From: Misgurnus anguillicaudatus | Taxonomy: Eukaryota > Chordata > Actinopteri > Cypriniformes > Cobitidae | Reading direction: 5' to 3' | Assembly (NCBI RefSeq): GCF_027580225.2 | Contig: NC_073358.2 | Coordinates: 43,004,501-43,068,500, forward strand | DNA length: 64,000 bases | Shown: in pieces, positions 10,940 to 24,102 of the stretch | Numbering within the stretch: position 1 is the stretch's first letter | Layout of the letters: each line of letters opens with the position of its first letter | The notes under the pieces: generated by a model | What the model saw: the letters and a program-made list of their open reading frames with translations, nothing else | Databases searched by the model: none | What the model was told of the DNA's origin: nothing | Made by a program: the position numbers and the translations under genes

Positions 10940-13124
10940 TCTCATTTTGGCAAATACGTGTAGAATCAGATGTCATAACATTATTATATATAATAATAAG
11001 ATGATTTTATAATAACCAGTATACCCTGAGATCTGTGCTACTGATCAATCATATATATATTCATATATTAACTCTTTATTTAACCTCATGATGAATAATT
11101 CCCCATTCTGATATTATTATTCACTATTAGATGTTTCCATCTATCGTGTTTATGATCTCACGTGTGTATAATAATGGCAGATTAATCACAGTATGATAAT
11201 GAATCTGCACAAAATACATACTGGAGCTGCTGTATGTTCATGCGCAGGGGGGCGTTTCTGCTTTGTCTGATTCATGCTATTTCGTCCACTGAGGGCAACT
11301 TTCATCAGTGCTCCTGTTCATTTCCTTAACCGGTTATTAACCCTTCTTCCTTCCTCTTAATGTCTTTTAGTCTATTGCTTATTTGTGTAATGTTACAGGA
11401 TCCTGTACAATGTAAATCCATGATTATATTATTGCACATAATATATGTGATGCACATCACCTCTAGCCACGAGCCTATGCATTTGCTGTAAATCCTGCCT
11501 GCATGTTGTGTTTTCTAATTATCAAAATTATTAATATTACATTCACCAAGTGAGATTTAATATCTTCTAGTTTTGAAAAAGTGGATTTGTGCACATTATG
11601 TGAATAATGTAGGAAAAACTAAAGGCATCCATCCTGCTCATTACTAATGCCAGACAGGACATCAATGCAATGGCACAATGGAGAGCTGCAGAGAGATTTC
11701 CATTGTCCCCCCAAATGTCCAGAGGATCAGCAGTGGTCCAGAGGGGCGCCTCTCTCTGTAACAATGTCCCAAAACTGCAGGTGGAACCTTGGTCTGAATT
11801 TTAAGAAACCTAAATGCCCTTGCTATGTAATGAATTGCATGACTGGGTCGATGAGAGAAACGCATGGAATAGCAGCTGCGAATGAGAAGATAAGCCATGT
11901 CAAAGAACGGAAGCACAAGCGTGTTGAAGATCATTATTCAGTGCGATGTGCGCCATTAAGGCCCACACCGGTTCCCTTTCTGCATCCAATATGTGTAAAT
12001 GTTGAATGAGGGGTTTCAATTCAACCTCTCCCATCAAGGCGATGTATTTTCTTTCTCTCATCTTGATGAGAAAGAAGGTGGTGCTCGTTCATTTCCATTA
12101 TTCTCCCGACACCACTCTTCTTCGCTGGTTATTGGATTCTGTTTTAACCAGAATGCTTTACTTGTTTCAGTTTAATATAGATAATTAGTAATGCAAGTTA
12201 ATTTGAAGTATTAAACTTCAGCACATAGCTAAAATGTCAAGCAAGTAGGCAACCAGCTGGCAACATGTTAAAAACACATGCCAGAACGTATTAGTAACCA
12301 CATAGCTATGCCCTGGCAACCCAGAGCGTCATGTGCATCATGGTGGCAAGTTTTGCATTGGCTGGTGACTAAACACTTTATGCAAAAAATGTAAAAATCT
12401 AGTTTGAACATTCTGTGGGTTACAGTCAATATTTAAATAAGTGTGTGCGTGTGCTCAAGTGTCTGACTTCATCTTTAGATAACTGTGTGTACCTTGACTT
12501 CTTTAAATAGCTACAGAGCTGCTATGGTCGGTAAACTATGATAGCCAAATGCATTCTGCTAGTCACCTGCCTCTACATTTAACCCCTCCCCTGATCTGAG
12601 ATCAACTTTCAGCTTTCTGTTATTATGGATTAGATATAGATTTAAATAACAGGGGGTTGACTCAGATCATTATTGTGGGATTAAATGCATGGGTGTGCGA
12701 GTGCAGACATGTGCTATTGTGTATGCGTTTAAGCATGTGAGTGTGGGAACAAGGTCCTAACCTACTAATCTCTTTATCGTTTATTTAAACACATTATATA
12801 TGTAGATATGTATATTATAGCATATCAAACCAGCAGAAGTAGCAGTAGGTTAATAGTGGCCAATTGCTATAGTTAAAATTAAGTGATTTAATAATTCTGT
12901 TTGCATATATAGACGGTTTCAGCAGCAACAACATAAACAAACAGCTTTTGTGGACTAAATGCCACTTCCACATAGAATCGATAACAACAGAGTCTTTTAA
13001 CAATAGTTTATTTCTGATAACAAGGAAAATAAATGGCAAGAAATTGCCTTTGTTCAAATATCATATCTTACGCGTATTAACTATTACACTGACCTAGCGT
13101 TACTGTGTAATATTATTTATTTTT
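10940..13124. other. Low-repeat non-coding stretch
   Basis: I see no clear repeat and no credible gene. Bases 11640-12010 have balanced composition and could be a conserved non-coding element, but that cannot be judged from one sequence. Confidence 0.35.
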
Positions 13125-13290
13125 AACCCAGCGTTGGGTCAAAAAGAGGCCAACCCAATCATTGGATTATTAAACCTGGAAAAGGTTGGATTTGACCCGA
13201 CAATGGGTTAAAACAACCAGGCATATGTTCAATTACAGCCCAGTGGGTTTGGTTCGGTTCATCCCTTTATGACCCAATGTTGGGGTGAAA
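13125..13290. repeat. Short palindromic repeat (AACCCAGCGTTGGGT type)
   Basis: TTAACCCAGCGTTGGGTCA on the left and GACCCAATGTTGGGGTGA on the right form imperfect inverted ends, with ACCCAATCATTGGAT inside. Non-coding. Confidence 0.6.
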
Positions 13291-13514
13291 ATAAACCAGT
13301 CTAAAATGTAACTTCTGTTTTCTGCATATACTTTGTTGGAAATCAGAATGTTTGTAGATATTTGTGTCTTTGTACTAACTTAACACTCGTGATTTACGTG
13401 ACTCTATATCTACTTTTCTGTATAGTTCAACGGTATTTACTTATTAACACAGTTTAAGAGTTGATTTCCTCATTCTAAACAAATGCAAAGGGTCAATAAA
13501 GCAGTTGGACGTGT

Positions 13515-14041
13515 TAGGGGCCAGTCACAACAAAAGCGCTTTAAACGCTTGCAAACGCAAGGCGCGATGCACTGCCTTTTTTAAAAAAAGAGCAGTGCGA
13601 CGTGGCTTTTCATATTGCTAAGCAACCACCGAGTCGGCTGTCTTGTCAATCAAATATTGAAGCGTGAGCGCTTTTTGCTGTTAACTGTCATATTAGCAGA
13701 AACTTTAAAAAGAGGACGCTTACTCTTACCTTGTTTGAGGGTGAGAGGTGCACAAACACGCAGGAGAGAGTGAGCGAGTGGAGTCCGGTTCTTCAAAGCA
13801 GCTGTAAACTTCCCTCACCACAACTTAAGGCCCGCCTCTCCCCTCATTCGATTGGACAATGGAAAGCCAAGAATGACGTCGGGCGCTTCTCCGCTCTCAG
13901 CGCTCCTTCAAAAACGGGTGCGCGGCAGGCGGCAAAAAACCGCAAGGCGCTCGGCGCGCGCAAACGCGCCCTGCCCATAGAATATCATTCAAAAAAGGCG
14001 CCTGCAACTGCCATAAACGCTTTTGGTGTGACTGGCCCCTT
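13515..14041. mobile_element. MITE with GGGGCCAGTCACA termini
   Basis: Left TAGGGGCCAGTCACAACAAA and right TTTGGTGTGACTGGCCCCTTA are inverted copies. The interior is CpG-rich with CAAACGC-type blocks. An open frame across it (13731-14111) has no recognisable domain and is not called a gene. Confidence 0.75.
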
Positions 14042-14639
14042 ACAGAGTATTTCTGTGCCTAATGCACTTCGCCAGGGTTCGTACAAGTTTGAAAGTACGG
14101 GTCAAGTTTGAATACGGGTCCAGCTGACGTTTTAGGAGTAAGCTATACATATCACTTCCTTTTATGGGCACTTCCCACAGAAAACCACACCCACATGTCA
14201 ATCAGGGGGAGAGCAAGAACCAAAGATGCTAAGTTACAGGCATCACTTCACACGATAGTTTGTTTATCTGAGGTAGCAGCTGAGTTTTGCGTGTGTGTTT
14301 GTTTAACGCAGGATTTCATTAAAAAGTCCCAACCGGGTCATGAGTTGCATGCGGTAAGACTTCTGTGTTACGTGAAATAGGCGCGCGGAAGTGCATATTA
14401 TATAAACGACACGAACATGTAGTGAATCATAAGTTATCCCGTGTGTTGCATGACTCGTGACTCGCTCCAGTTCGTAACTCCTCCTTCCTATTTTTTTCGT
14501 ACGTTATCGGAAAGAATCTGTAAAGCTAATCTGTCTTTTATAAATCTGATAAAACTAAAGACTCTTCGGAAATATGAAGGATGTAATACTACTCTATAGC
14601 TACTTCAGATTAACATCAGATATGCAGAAACAGCGTGTG

Positions 14640-14930
14640 TTATTGACGCTATAAAGGCCCACGGCATAGATATTTAGTGGCTTCTAGCGGTGAGACTGCG
14701 AATTGCAACCAAAGGCTCAGTCCATAGCTCACCCCTCCCTTTTAAAACGCTTAGTGAACCTACGGTAGCCGCCACAGGACAGACATGTCATTGTTTGAGT
14801 CAACGCTTTATAGACGAGTTTGTCCGTTTAGGGCTACTGTAGAAACATGGCGGTGCAATATGGCGACATCCATGTAAGGGGACCCACGGTGTATGTAAAT
14901 AAAAATGGCTCATTCTAAGGTAAAAAAAAA
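14640..14930. repeat. Probable dispersed repeat
   Basis: Contains blocks such as AACATGGCGGTGCAATATGGC and GTGGCTTCTAGCGGTGAGAC that I recall as a widespread fish intergenic repeat. Only one copy is present in the window, so support is weak. Confidence 0.35.
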
Positions 14931-15476
14931 TCATTTTTTAAAGTCTTTATAAACCACTGAAAATATATTGATGTATTTTATATATTGCATTTCTGTCAAA
15001 AGATTCTTCACACAATGCACCTTTAAATATTCATTTTACCTTTGCCCTGAAAAACACTTTGTTTGTCTTACCTTCTTTCTGTAAATTTTTCGCCCACCGC
15101 CCCCACCTCACAACATAGGGAGTGTTACCATTCATCAGTGTCAGGTGCTACTAAATATCTAACCATACTATATAGGCTTTTCGTCATGAGTTATATACAC
15201 AACATTTCAACAGCTGTCCACAATCGATTCCTAAAAGTTTTTTTTTTAACGCCACGGGTAGTTTTTTCTATCCGTTTATATCGTAAATTCGTAAACATAA
15301 TATGGTTTGTTATTAAGATCTATATCTGACAGACACGCACATGTTGTTGTGCGACATATTGCTGTACCTTTGCTCTATATAGCTTTGCTTTTCTTTGAAT
15401 AGGGCACCTTTTCTTCTGGAACAGTCTGCTTAACTCTAGGGCAGATTCTATCTGTCTATGCCTTACTCTATCACTA

Positions 15477-15478
<2 letters not shown>

Positions 15479-15545
<67 letters not shown>
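15479..15545. repeat. (TC)n microsatellite
   Basis: An uninterrupted CT dinucleotide run of about 33 units. It makes a spurious leucine/serine open frame. Confidence 0.95.
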
Positions 15546-15550
<5 letters not shown>

Positions 15551-15670
15551 GTCTTTTCTCTCACACTCTCAATCACTCACTTTCTCTTTAAAGTGGCAAC
15601 ATCAGAAGAAAAGAAAAGAAAAGTTAACAATAAGACTGAAGGTGTGACAAGCAGATCACATTCCATGTAT

Positions 15671-16084
15671 TTTGGGGGATAGTTGACCCAAAAATGAAAA
15701 TTCTGTCATCATTTTTTCATCCTTATGTTGTTCTTAATCACAAAAAAATACATTTTGATAAATGATGGTAAACACACAACTGATTGTAACCATTGACTTC
15801 CATAGTAGGAATAAAAAATACGATGGAATTCAATGGGTACCATCAACTGTGTGCTCACCATCATTTATCAGAATATCTTCTTCATCATTTATTACAATAC
15901 TTCCAAAATATTTCCAAAAATATATTTTTTCCTACTATGGAAGTCAATGGTTACAATCAGCTGTTTGCTTACCATCATTTATAAAAAATATCTTCTTTTG
16001 TAAAAACCTCATACAGGTTAAGAACAACATTAGGGTGAGTAAATGCTGACAAAATTTTAATTTTTGGGTAAACTATTCCTTTAA
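15671..16084. mobile_element. TTAA palindromic element, full copy
   Basis: The left end GGGATAGTTGACCCAAAAATG and right end GGTAAACTATTCCTTTAA are inverted. The GATGGTAAACACACAACTGATTG block is inverted later as CAATCAGCTGTTTGCTTACCATC. Non-coding. TTAA at the right edge fits a piggyBac-like target site, but the superfamily is inferred. Confidence 0.8.
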
Positions 16085-17899
16085 AAAATGTGGCATAGTG
16101 AAGCAGAAAGCGGATTGTAGCTTTTGTGCGTGCACGCTTGGCTCATTGAAGTGGAAAACAGGAAGCTTGAGCAGCTGACTATAACTGCATCAGTCTGGTG
16201 GGACTTACAATCTGGTCCAAATGGCTGTATGTAAATGTATTATTTTTACATTTGTATTGACAAGTTATTGATAAGATCACTGCATATACAACATTTATAA
16301 ATAGCAGATGTAACATAAAGGAAATGGAGTTATTTTAGCTATAGGGAGAAAAATGACGATACTTACTGTTTGCTCGTATTTATGATTCATAGGCTTCTCA
16401 TTGTATACAGTACAAAGAAGAAGAACCCAGACCATATCTAGGAAGTAGGATGGGTATTTTGGCTTGGGTCAGTAAAAAAACAACAACAACATACATAGCA
16501 ACACCCAAACACTGTATTACGCAAATACAAAAAAAAAAAAAAAAACGTGTCAGTGAGTTTTAAATAAACAAGCTTATGTCATGTTTTCTTCTTTATTTAT
16601 TTAAACTATATCTAATTCATTATTTGAATAAGTTATTTGGATAGCCTAGTTTAAATTACATAATGGGAAGGGTTTGAATGTACTGTGCCACTGAGCTTTC
16701 ACATTTTCCCATAGACCAGTTGTTCCAACCCGGCTCAGAATAGCTTCTGGCAAAGTGTTGAAAAGTGAATAAAACTTGTTTTTGAGTTCTTGTTGAGAGC
16801 TGCATTGCCATTTACTTCAGTGTTTTGCCAGCAGCGTAGAACAAAAGTATGTTTGAATGTCACCGACATGGCTTTGTGTGTACTTTTACACATTTGCAAT
16901 TTGTCTTTTGCTCCTTTCCATAGCTGAACTCAGCTGAGAGCCCATGTCTTAAGCCACGCCCCCAAGACTCCTTATACGGGCATGTGGACTCTTAAAGGAG
17001 AAGTGGCTGTTTCTCTCCTAAAGGAATGTTTTTAATTTAAGCTCGTCTAGCCAGTAAAAGACCTCGAAACATCATGTGTGATTAACATTCCACCTTAAGT
17101 CCAAATTTGTGTGTTATGACAGTCTACCGTATTTACCCCTTTTACATACACAATGAAATTCTCAGTATAGGCTCTCGTCGGTCGTACCCCACCTCCCCCT
17201 TTGCCTCACTGGCTGTATCTCAAACGATGAAATGAATCTGTGTCTGTATATGCGTTACAGTGTGCATGCACCTCTAAACATGTGCTAATGCTTTATCGAA
17301 GTACATGTGAAATTACCGATCCTTATTTGGATGGTGCCGCAATTAAAAGCGGTCTAGCTAGCGGTGGCACGTCGCCTGCAGACACGCATATACGCAAACG
17401 CACACACCCATTTCTTCACACCCAGTAGAAGTCTCAGAAGTCTGTGGAAGGACTGATAACATGATTCATGCAATGATGTATCTGTTCAGCAATGCACTTC
17501 CTTTTTCTTTTGTGTGTGTGTACATGTTTATATTTGATAGATTAATATATAATATTCCTGTAGCTCGATTTGTGGTGCATTGCACTTATTTAAATAGTTG
17601 TGTCAAAATAGTGCAGATTTGTTATTAATTTTATATCATATAATTTTCATATTTATTTTTTTAACAAAAAGTAGACAAAATCGCACATATGCCTAACATC
17701 ACAGAAGTAAATTTGTGCTTTTGCATATTGGCCTCCAAAGTAACGCAATCTGGTTGCTCTGGAATGCCTCTATTAAACAGACAAGTGTACACACACGCAC
17801 ACACGCTAAAGCTCACCAAAGCTCTATGAGGGAATACACTGCAATTGCAAAACAAGCAGAACAGGTGGGCGGGACTTTCAGTGTTTCCCTTTACCTTCA
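16085..17899. other. Intergenic stretch, no gene recognised
   Basis: Contains an A homopolymer near 16530-16546 and short simple-sequence patches. No coding evidence. Confidence 0.4.
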
Positions 17900-18608
17900 C
17901 ACCTATCAGGATAGCTGCTAAGGCATCCGAGTCCCCTCCCACCAGCCAATCAGAGGCCAGCACCCCCCGCTCTCTCTATTCTTACATGAGTTGTGTGCTG
18001 ACTGAGCAAGCGAGCACGCCTTCACAAACCAGCTGAGAGGAAGTAGGCTGTAAAGGCAAAGCAGAGGAGAGAGAAAAATCAAGTGGTGAGAAATTTTGCA
18101 AGCAGCAGAGAGCACGAAGAGGGAGGGGGGGACCAAAGCGGTACACCAAAGCTGCTTTCATTGTGTTCGAGTTATTTAAGGGGGAAAAATGAGTGCGAGA
18201 TGGTTGGGGGAGCTAGAAGCAAAGAGTGGGGGGTTACAGAGTTTGTATGCATGTGCCAAAGAGAGCTTGAGAGAGAGGTTTTGTGTGTGAGTTATTGAGA
18301 GAGAGAGAGAGAGAGAAGGTGGGAAGAGAGATTCTCAGTTAGGCATACCAGAATAGCAGGGACGAAAGCATAAACAGAGAGATGTGCCTTTATAGATTGT
18401 TTAAACCTCGATTGGACTTAAAAAAGCCTTGTGTATTTCTTTCTCACTTATTCTCTCAGGGGAAGAAAAGAGAGACAGGCCCATACTCCCTCATTCCTTG
18501 CAAGTAACCTTTCAACTCTAAACTTCTCGAAGCAATAACAACCACGACCGGAGAGTTTCCACAGACAGAAGGAAGAGACCATCGAGGAGGAGAGGAGTTC
18601 CTAGAGAG
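17900..18608 (+). promoter_or_regulatory. atosb: Probable atosb promoter and non-coding first exon
   Basis: AGCCAATCAG at 17943-17952 is a CCAAT-type box beside a C-rich tract. The following 600 bases are purine-rich (GAGAGA, GGAGG) and lack a long coding frame, as 5' UTR exons often do. The segment ends GAGAGTTCCTAGAGAG-like sequence at a GTAGGT donor at 18609. The next + strand gene with an unexplained 5' UTR is atosb, so I assign it there. A cap site cannot be seen, and assignment to another transcript is possible. Confidence 0.45.
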
Positions 18609-19358
18609 GTAGGTCAGAGGTTATAATGAACTTGTATTGTGTTTGTAGTTGACATGAACTGTCAAGTAGTATCCTGGAGTGTCATATGTTATGATCTTAC
18701 TGTACTGTATGTGTTTAGTTTTCATGACATCATATTTGAGAGACTACCTTGGTGATTTTTTAACTTTAAAAGAATAGAGACTTGTTACTCCACCTTTAAT
18801 ATATCCTACAGTTTAACCTTAAATCTTAATTTTGAAGTATAAAAAAGTGCATGCCAACACCTTTTAAAGAAACAGCTGTCACTCTTGTTTTCTAATGCCA
18901 TAGCTGTCAAGGCACAAATGAATCGATGACATCATGACCCTTGTCGTGTCTAGAGATAATATTTCAGCCCTAACTTGCAGACGTTTAGCTGCTAGGAGAT
19001 AAGCTTCGCTGTTGTGTGTGCTCGTGAGCAGTTTAGTGTTTCCTCCTGATGTAGTTTTTTAAAGACATTGTGACTTCCTATGTTGTAAAAGCCAGGTGTT
19101 CTTGCAAAACCCTTGAGGGCTTTACATATCATTAATGCAGGCCTAAAGTTAGTGTCACTCATTCTCACGCCGCTATAATCAGTTCATTGTCTTTATGTTT
19201 GTGTAACAACATTCACCTGTTGGTGTACAGGGGTATGCGCATGTCTTTGTGATGTGAAAGTTGCAGTAATAGCCAGAGAGTTTATGGATTAGAGTTTTTC
19301 TACCAGGTGGAAGCTACTTATGAAGATGAGTTTCGGCATCTGGAAGTTCTCTCCCTAA
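18609..19358 (+). other. Probable atosb intron sequence
   Basis: Downstream of the candidate donor. No recognised repeat or exon. Confidence 0.3.
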
Positions 19359-19861
19359 AGTCCAATTTATAGTTGTGGTTAAGGTCTACGCTGTAGCTAC
19401 GCCATAAGTTATCCGTCGCCAAATTTTTAACAGCGTGTCAGTTCTACGCGGATCGCAAGCGCGGTGATTGGTCCACTTGAACCTCTCTCGTCAAGTAAAA
19501 AACTGCGTAATTTCCGTTTGCGATGGTGAAAACAAAGATGGGCCAAGTTGAGGAGGGATTTAGCTGGTACTGCAACAAAAGCCGCTGTTTATTTACTTGC
19601 ATCACTGCTGGTCTTCTTAAAACATACACAACAAGCTGCTGTTTCTTCTTCATTTGAGGGTCAAACTGGCCAAGCTGCCTCTTTATTGATGGCCGTGCTG
19701 CTACTGTGGTTACATGTGTGGATACTGCCTACCAGCGGTCTGTATGTGTGTTTGCATGTCGACCCGGACGACAACGCAAAAGTATATATGAAAACTGACA
19801 TGTATTCTACGCCGCTGTGGCTATGCCGTAGGATGTACGCACAACTATAATGAGCCCTTAA
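19359..19861. mobile_element. MITE with AATTTATAGTTGTG-like termini
   Basis: Left CCAATTTATAGTTGTGGTTA and right CACAACTATAATGAGCCCTTAA are imperfect inverted repeats. Inner blocks CTACGCTGTAGCTACGCC and GCCGCTGTGGCTATGCCGTAG are also inverted. Non-coding. Confidence 0.65.
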
Positions 19862-20049
19862 CAATACAATTCGAAAACAATATGGTGTATATCTAGTCGG
19901 ATTTATAGGTTTAAGATGGATTCGCAGTGGCTCTAGACAGACGTAAAATCTAGATTTAGCCGAAGTCCCTCTAGGGAAGTCGTGCCACTAGGCGGCCACG
20001 TTTGCACTTCCATCGTATAATTATTTTAAGTTCTGCAAGTTTTCAAATG

Positions 20050-21015
20050 TAAGAAATCGTTCTGTGCAAGGAATTGTCCGTCGCGAGGAATCGTCCGTCG
20101 CGAGAAGAAACCGTCCGTTGCGAGAAGAAACTGTCCGCCGCAACTTCTGCAAGAAGAAATGGCTCGTTGTGAGAAATGGCCGTTGCGTCAAATGGCCAGT
20201 CACGAAAAATGGCCAGTCGCAAGAAGTTGTGAGAAATGGCCCTGTTGCAAGAAATAGCCCATCGCGAGAAGAAATCATCCGTCGTGAGAAATGGCCGGTC
20301 GGGAGAAGGAATCGCCCGTCACAAGAAGAAATCGTCTGTTGTGAGAAATCGTCCATATCGAGAAATTGCTCGTCGCAAGAAGTTGCAAGAAATGATCCAT
20401 CGTAAGAAGTTGCGAGAAATGGCCTTGTTGTGAGAAATGGCCCTGTTGCAAGAAATGGCCCATCGCGAGAAGAAATCGTCCGTTGCGAGAAATTTTCCAT
20501 CTCGAGAAATGGCAGATCGGGAGAAAAAACGTCAGTCACAAAAAGAAATCGTCCATCGCGAGAAATCGGCCGTCACGAGAAATCGCTTGTCGCAAGAAGT
20601 TGCATGAAATGGCCCATAGTAAGAAGAAATTGTCCGTTGCGAGAAATCGTCCGTCGCGAGAAATCGTCCGTCGCGAGAAATCGTCCGTCGCGAGAAATCG
20701 TCCGTCGCGAGAAATCGTCCGTCGCGAGAAATCGTCCGTCGCGAGAAATCGTCCGTCGCGAGAAATCGTCCGTCGCGAGAAATCGTCCGTCGCGAGAAAT
20801 CGTCCGTCGCAAGAAATGGCGCGTCGCAAGATGTTGCGAGAAATGGCCCTGTTGCGAGAAATGGCTCATCGCGAGAAGAAATCGTCCGTCGCAAGAAGTT
20901 GCAAGAAATGGCCCGTTGCGAAAAAACAAGCCTGTCATAAGAAATGGTCCGTCGCAAGGAATGGCCTGTCATGAGAAATTGTTCTTCGCAAGAAATCTGC
21001 ATAAGAAAGTTGCGT
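20050..21015. repeat. GC-rich 17-bp minisatellite
   Basis: The repeat unit is GAGAAATCGTCCGTCGC. Ten exact copies lie at 20641-20810. About 590 bases to the left and 200 to the right consist of diverged units (GAGAAATGGCC, AAGAAGTTGC, GAAATCGTCCATC). Because 17 is not a multiple of three, the array opens long frames on both strands; none is a credible protein. There are no unique spacers, so it is not a CRISPR array. Confidence 0.95.
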
Positions 21016-22459
21016 TAAGTTGCGTTTAATCCTATCTTGAACGGAAAAGGACTGATTATCTCTAAAATCACATGCTGAAATCACAATTAACAACATATTT
21101 CTGACCAACATGGCTCCTCCACCAGAGAATTATCAGTCTTTATCGATTGATAATGGGTTCTTTTAACTGAAAGCCGAAGAAGCTAATTAAGCTGTTTTTT
21201 CGTCTTGAGGTCAACCATGGAAACATTGTAGACATTTATGTATTTTTAAACTTTTTGCTTTAAGATGTTTTCAGCCTTTAAATCATTAATGTTACCTTGT
21301 ACCTGTAACAGTACAAATACAAAATGGGAAGAAATGTTTTCACTTTCTTCACTAACCATGATCTTTATAAAAGACTATAAACTTGATAAACTGCCATCAT
21401 AAGAATTTAATAACTAATAGAAACTTAACAGCACAGGTGTTGCAAGTTATTGGAGGTAATAAGCTTTCCTGAGCTTTGTTAAATTCATCTTCTGGGAGTC
21501 TTTCCTTTAGGCTATTATTTTCTGTAAAGCTGCTTTAAATTAATTTTTACTGTGAAAGGAGCTATATATGAAAATGACTTAAATATAATACAGTATAAAT
21601 AACCTAGTGACCAGGAAAACACCATCACATTGACAGCTGCCCATGCTAGTCCTGACTGTTTGGTTACCCTCTCTATTTTTTTCTCTCAGTATTGAGTTCT
21701 CCCTGAGTGGGGGTGCCGAGATATCAGGGCTATTAAACTGTCCTTGTCTATTCGATGTTCTTTCCGATTGTCTTTTAGTAAACATCTGAACCAGATGGAT
21801 AAGGGATCTCAGGCAGCAATAATCTTTATGACTGTAGATAAGTAGACGTTGGAAACGGTAAAACATTTGATCCATGTATAAATGATCAAGAAAGGAGTCT
21901 GTTATCTGCATAAGAGTAGACTTGCATCATTTGCTTAGAATAAACACACATTGCATTTTTCAACCCCCAACATGTAGGTGTGGAAGTGCTGAACATTTAG
22001 CAGGTTTGCTGTGTGTCTACTCAGCTGTATTTGAACTGGGGTTCAGGGTTCTGCTATTAGAGTCTTGAGAGAGATTCGCAGAAACGACAAACAGATCATC
22101 GTATGCCTTGCTGGACATTCATCACCTGTTTAACAGTTTTTAACCAAATATAGAAAACCTGATATGGATGAATATAGAAGTAGTGCAGAATTCCAACATT
22201 CCAGCTGAGTTTGGAGTTTAAATCGGACTGGCATTTGTCTGGTTTCGTATTAGACTCTGGAATGCTGTTGACTGTTCAATGTATATCTGAACTAAGTGAG
22301 TGTTATCCAGGTCTTATGTCACTGTGAGGTCTTCCCCGTTAGCACTTTGTCAAAGCAGCTCCTAAAAATATCTTCAACCTCGACCCTACTTATGTCTTGT
22401 ATAACTTTACAACTCCAGTAATGAAGCATAAACATTTTATGTACAGGTCAAGAAACAAG
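21016..22459 (+). other. Non-coding stretch, probably atosb intron
   Basis: Around 21525-21570 the sequence TTCTGTAAAGCTGCTTTAAA ... GGAGCTATATATGAA resembles the 3' end of a fish retroposon. Nothing else recognised. Confidence 0.35.
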
Positions 22460-22876
22460 TTGCACTTCTTACTTTTTTCTTACTTAGCATTTTTGTCTTG
22501 TTTTCAGTACAAATATCTTTAATTTTTTAAATCAAGATGTATTTTCTTGATGAGCAGAATGACCTAAAAATGTGACTAAATTTAGACAAAAAATATAGAT
22601 TTTAAGTGAATTTGTGCTTAAAACAAGCAAAAAAATCTGCCAGTGGAGTAAGAAAACTTTTTTTAATTAAGTGTTTAGACCCCATCGGCAGATGTTTTTG
22701 TTTTGTTTTAAGCACAAATTCACTTAAATTGTATGTTTTTTTTTTGTTAAAAACTAGACTTATTTTCTTAGGTCATTTTGCTTATCAAGAAAATGCATAT
22801 TAATTGAAGAATTTTTAGATATTTCTACTGAAAACAAGACTAAAATACTAAGTAAGAAAGTCAATTTTTGCAGTGT
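22460..22876. mobile_element. Palindromic MITE (CTTACTTAGCATTTTTGTCTTG family)
   Basis: Left CTTACTTAGCATTTTTGTC is inverted at the right as GACTAAAATACTAAGTAAG. AAGTGAATTTGTGCTTAAAAC at about 22605 is inverted as GTTTTAAGCACAAATTCACTT near 22705. The unit folds back almost end to end. Confidence 0.8.
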
Positions 22877-22951
22877 AGTAACTAGTCCCACCATTTGTCT
22901 ACCACTTTCCATCCATGTCCATTTCTTTTTCTATGCTTATGTTTGCAATAG

Positions 22952-23045
22952 CTAATTTACATTAAGCAGAGGCTTTTATCCAAAGCGACTTACAAATGAG
23001 GGAACAATGGAAGCAATCAAATCTACAAAAGTGAGTAAGTGCTCT
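22952..23045 (-). mobile_element. SINE tail fragment
   Basis: GGCTTTTATCCAAAGCGACT followed by TACAAATGAGGGAACAATGG is the reversed V-SINE/LINE-type tail, without a clear tRNA-like head. Confidence 0.55.
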
Positions 23046-23199
23046 GAAGCTGGTCTCAGTTAACCTAACGCAATACACGAAAACACCATTTATATTTATT
23101 TAGTTTTTTTTAGGAAAGAGTAGAAAATGAAAGAGTAAAGGGAATGTGCTAGTATTACTGGGTCAGGTGTAGACAAAAGAGATGATTTTTTGCTAAATG

Positions 23200-23325
23200 G
23201 TTCCATAAAGAACCTTTAGCATCCAAACATGGTTGAAAAAAGGTTGAAAAAAAGGTTGAAAAAAGGTTCTTTAGATAATAAAAAGGTAAAACATTTTAAA
23301 AAGTGTACCTACACTATTTTTACTG
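23200..23325. repeat. AAAGAACCTTT-type dispersed repeat
   Basis: GGTTCCATAAAGAACCTTTAG is followed by three imperfect GGTTGAAAAAA units and GGTTCTTTAGATAATAAAAAGG. Confidence 0.5.
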
Positions 23326-24102
23326 TACATGAATGTGTATTGAGCTAAGTGCTGCACTTTTTGACATATTAACAGAGCACTGCAAAGAATAGACTGCAAT
23401 GCAATGTGCATGTGATAGCAGCCATAAGATTTTACATTTTAACACGTTGTTTAATTGGACAAATGTGAATTAAATCCTTACAATTAAACATTACGATGTA
23501 ATGTGACAACACTCATTTAGATGCGTATGTGTTTTATTGCATAATGTGCATATTTTTGATTAGTATGCAGTGCTGTTTCATTCTGAATGTAGCCATAAAC
23601 GCCAAAGTTCATCATTCTGCCACCAAAATGAGATAAGCTCCTCCCTAGAGAGGCCACTGAATACTTTATTCAAGCAGTGTAATGCAAATGCATCTCTTAG
23701 AAAGGCCAGATTCTATTCATTGTATGCATGCCGCAGTCAAAGCCATCTTTGCTTTACAGGTTGACCTAATTGTGCTTTATTAGGTGGTGCTAATGCATTG
23801 CACGACCTGTGACACATGAGATAATGTCTCATAATAAGTGTGCCATCAATTACCACTTTATTCCCATTGCAAGATTTTTTTATTATACATAGTATATTTC
23901 TTTCCTACTATGGAAGCCAATATATAGTGCTCCTGTTTCTGCTTGATTACAAATATCAGCAAAAAATAAAATAATTTATACATGTTTGTAATAACTTTAC
24001 GGTGAGTAAAATGACAGAATAGGGGGAACTGTCCCTTTAAGATATATGAGATATGGTGAAAGTGATTGCTTACGGTTGGCATCTTTTCTTTGATTAGGTT
24101 AA

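Noticed and set aside
11647..12009. 120-codon + strand frame, with a 90-codon frame on the other strand
   Set aside because: No family resemblance and no splice or promoter context; chance frame or conserved non-coding DNA.
13731..14111. 126-codon + strand frame
   Set aside because: Lies almost entirely within the MITE at 13515-14041 and has no domain.
15458..15682. 74-codon frame with a leucine/serine run
   Set aside because: It is a translation of the (TC)n microsatellite.
20641..20810. CRISPR-like regular repeat
   Set aside because: Units are directly adjacent with no unique spacers, and the host is a vertebrate.
20021..21029. Long open frames on both strands (up to 199 codons) rich in ARNRPSREIVRRE-like or FLATDDFSRRTISRDG-like repeats
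   Set aside because: They are by-products of the 17-bp minisatellite, which lacks stop codons in several frames; frames overlap on both strands and match no known protein.
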